A stretch of DNA of 15,307 bases, from contig JBAXFM010000110.1 of the NCBI GenBank assembly GCA_037139855.1, forward strand, positions 1 through 15,307, given 5' to 3'. The notes below the pieces were generated by a model that worked only from the letters and a program-made list of their open reading frames with translations, was not told where the DNA came from and did not search any database. How positions within the stretch are numbered: position 1 is the first letter of the stretch; each line of letters opens with the position of its first letter. The stretch comes from CAIVAT01 sp037139855 (GTDB lineage Bacteria; Bacteroidota; Bacteroidia; Bacteroidales; FEN-979). Below, one piece after another: positions 14,387-15,307 of this stretch. Position numbers and translations under genes: made by a program.

Positions 14387-14408
14387 TAAAGTCAGTACCG
14401 TTAGAAAA

Positions 14409-14648
14409 TCAGAAAAGATCTTTTACAAGGCCCTCCTTTGTTGTGAGAAAGTGTTCTGCAACAGCATTTATAATTGACGATAGTGGCTCGACCTTTAATG
14501 GATCATGCCTTGGAATTGTGATATGATGCTCGCCGGAAAGTTGTGTGGTAAGCCGGATGTGACTACCCGACTGCCGGGTTATCGTGTACCCAAGTTTTTC
14601 AAGTTTTTTAACAAGTGTTACACCCGAGATACTTCGCGGAATTTTCAT
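14409..14648 (-). CDS. hicA: HicA-type mRNA interferase toxin
   Basis: A 79-residue protein with the compact double-stranded-RNA-binding-like fold of HicA (YcfA family) toxins, which cleave mRNA when free of antitoxin. Visible are the opening K-I-P-R-S-I-S-G-V, then V-K-K-L-E-K-L-G-Y, and the active-site strand R-Q-S-G-S-H-I-R-L with His30, then H-I-T-I-P-R-H-D-P-L-K. Length is slightly above the 60-80 usual. Its ATG (14648) overlaps the end of the antitoxin gene by four bases, so antitoxin comes first and the pair is translationally coupled. No terminator is evident downstream before the converging kinase remnant (stop 14386, 22 bp away). Confidence 0.92.
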   Translation of the reverse strand: MKIPRSISGVTLVKKLEKLGYTITRQSGSHIRLTTQLSGEHHITIPRHDPLKVEPLSSIINAVAEHFLTTKEGLVKDLF

Positions 14649-14857
14649 ACGGCCAATGAAAAAGTTTCCTCCTTGACAAAATGAAGCCGTACAACACCTG
14701 GTAGATTTTCACTACCAAAATGACAGATTACGGCATCCCTTATCACCTCTTTTAATTGTTTCTCAGTCTCCGCCTGTGTAAAAATATCATTCCCGAGGGC
14801 TCTCGCGGTAAAGCCACCCTCAGGCGCTTCTTCAACAAGAAAGATTATTTCGTTCAT
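14645..14857 (-). CDS. hicB: HicB-like antitoxin, short form
   Basis: A 70-residue protein opening M-N-E-I-I-F-L-V-E-E-A-P-E-G-G-F-T-A-R-A-L. This is the HicB partial RNase-H-like fold that binds and blocks HicA; the conserved core continues with L-K-E-V-I-R-D-A-V-I-C-H-F. It ends at residue 70 and has no C-terminal ribbon-helix-helix or HTH domain, so it may neutralise the toxin without binding its own promoter. Relatives of this short form are often mislabelled as a dehydrogenase subunit. A good ribosome binding site (AAGGAA, six bases before the ATG) and a TAACTTTG box upstream support the start at 14857. Confidence 0.88.
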   Translation of the reverse strand: MNEIIFLVEEAPEGGFTARALGNDIFTQAETEKQLKEVIRDAVICHFGSENLPGVVRLHFVKEETFSLAV

Positions 14858-14882
14858 CGGTTTTCCTTTTTATTATTCAATA

Positions 14883-14890
14883 CAAAGTTA
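14883..14890 (-). promoter_or_regulatory. -7 box TAACTTTG for hicBA
   Basis: On the minus strand TAACTTTG fits TAnnTTTG exactly and lies 25 bp before the hicB ATG, leaving a short leader with an AAGGAA ribosome binding site. No TTTG -33 element is seen at 19-21 bp; that position already falls near the start of the kinase duplicate. Confidence 0.55.
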
Positions 14891-14916
14891 CACATTTTTT
14901 GATTTGCTTATTCTGA

Positions 14917-15114
14917 GGTATAGGGCGGAAGAAGGCCGCCGAGATGAAGAGCAAATCGGCCACTCACCAAACCCATGGGCTGAAAGTAACCTCAGAGCGG
15001 ATTGACATAATGAACAAACTCAATTCCACCGGGGCACAGGTGCATATTGTTGATCTGAAAGATGAGCAGGGCAATGCTTTGGGGACCAGGGTGGAATTGA
15101 TTATCCCAACTTAG
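14917..15114 (+). pseudogene. Second copy of the LytS-type kinase 3' end (fragment)
   Basis: This 65-codon frame starts within the G1 box (G-I-G-R-K-K-A-A-E-M) and ends at a TAG (15112-15114) with V-E-L-I-I-P-T. It aligns without gaps to the end of the kinase frame at 14189-14386. A TGA in frame sits immediately upstream (14914-14916) and there is no start, so it cannot be made as a kinase. Differences include both silent and amino-acid changes (for example E-M-M to D-I-M, and V-I-P-F to I-I-P-T). That suggests an old paralogue tail rather than a very recent copy. Confidence 0.85.
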
Positions 15115-15178
15115 GATATTCATGAAAACAAAAACTCCCCAACGGAAAATGTGGGCGAAATGTGAATTGTGAAATGCC

Positions 15179-15213
15179 AAAAAAAATAGCGAACCGGTTT
15201 TCACCATTTCGCC
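15179..15213 (-). terminator. Intrinsic terminator of the tRNA-Met gene
   Basis: On the minus strand a 6-bp stem (GGCGAA at 15213-15208 with TTCGCT at 15193-15188, one G-U pair) has a 14-nt loop. It is followed by one A and eight T (15186-15179). It begins 24 bp after the tRNA 3' end, the expected place for its terminator. A longer imperfect inverted repeat (GGCGAAATG near 15151 with CATTTCGCC to 15213) overlaps it. Confidence 0.6.
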
Positions 15214-15237
15214 ATTTCAAATTTCGCATTTGTTTTG

Positions 15238-15307
15238 TAGCGGGATCGAGAGTTGAACTCGAGACCTCCGGGTTATGAATCCGACGCTCTAACCATCTGA
15301 GCTACCC
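15238..15307 (-). tRNA. tRNA-Met (CAT), 5' end cut by the window
   Basis: On the minus strand the sequence reads as a tRNA lacking only about the first four bases: T-A-G-C-T-C-A-G D-arm start, anticodon loop T-T-C-A-T-A-A with anticodon CAT at 15277-15275, variable region A-G-G-T-C, and a perfect 5-bp T-arm (TCGAG/CTCGA) with loop TTCAACT. The 3' acceptor strand TCCCGCT plus discriminator A ends at 15238. CCA is not encoded, as usual in Bacteroidota. The arms resemble elongator tRNA-Met rather than initiator; an Ile2 tRNA with modified CAT cannot be formally excluded. Confidence 0.9.

Noticed and set aside
14189..15114. 198-bp direct repeats as ends of a transposon carrying hicBA
   Set aside because: The repeats are the coding 3' end of a kinase, have no inverted termini or transposase between them, and differ by about 10 percent.
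1..15307. CRISPR array or prophage genes
   Set aside because: No regularly spaced short repeats and no phage structural, integrase or replication motifs were seen.

Overview
The window comes from a Bacteroidota (Bacteroidetes) chromosome, probably an environmental or gut Bacteroidales-like lineage. Four things point there: moderate-to-low GC; promoter-like boxes of the Bacteroidota form TAnnTTTG (1198, 2090, 4447, 14883); a secreted GH92 mannosidase; and paired exported proteins with carboxypeptidase-D-like regulatory domains. No taxonomic search was possible.

Left part (1-2229): an intact six-helix potassium-channel-like protein is followed by a graveyard of efflux genes. The C-terminal tail of an RND adaptor (minus) lies back to back with the C-terminal tail of a TolC-like protein (plus). 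Next is a Fic-type toxin-antitoxin locus with an unusual layout. A 50-residue antitoxin-like ORF carrying the S-x-x-x-E-G inhibitory motif runs convergently into a Fic AMPylase gene, and the two overlap by 29 bp at their 3' ends. The Fic reading frame continues upstream through an in-frame TGA to another ATG. Further upstream lie a minus-strand promoter-like box and a strong hairpin with a U-run, which could give a ~50-nt RNA or an attenuated leader.

Middle part (2230-10784): a GH92 alpha-mannosidase (minus) is divergent from a translationally coupled pair of exported carboxypeptidase-regulatory-domain proteins (plus). A C-rich hairpin separates these from a minus-strand group: a Crp/Fnr-family regulator, a predicted outer-membrane beta-barrel and a membrane protein with a DUF6544-like domain. 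The gap before the next gene contains a decayed transposase tail, most like the IS1595/ISXO2 type.

Right part (10785-15307): a large membrane histidine kinase with two extracytoplasmic sensor regions is followed by a damaged LytS-type (TPR plus His_kinase) sensor gene. That gene has an N-terminal truncation, a frameshift and an internal deletion. A hicBA toxin-antitoxin operon then sits between two 198-bp direct copies of the kinase 3' end. The window ends in a terminator and a tRNA-Met(CAT) gene, both minus strand. Overall this is accessory DNA: two toxin-antitoxin modules, several gene relics and an IS remnant lie among ordinary metabolic and signalling genes.
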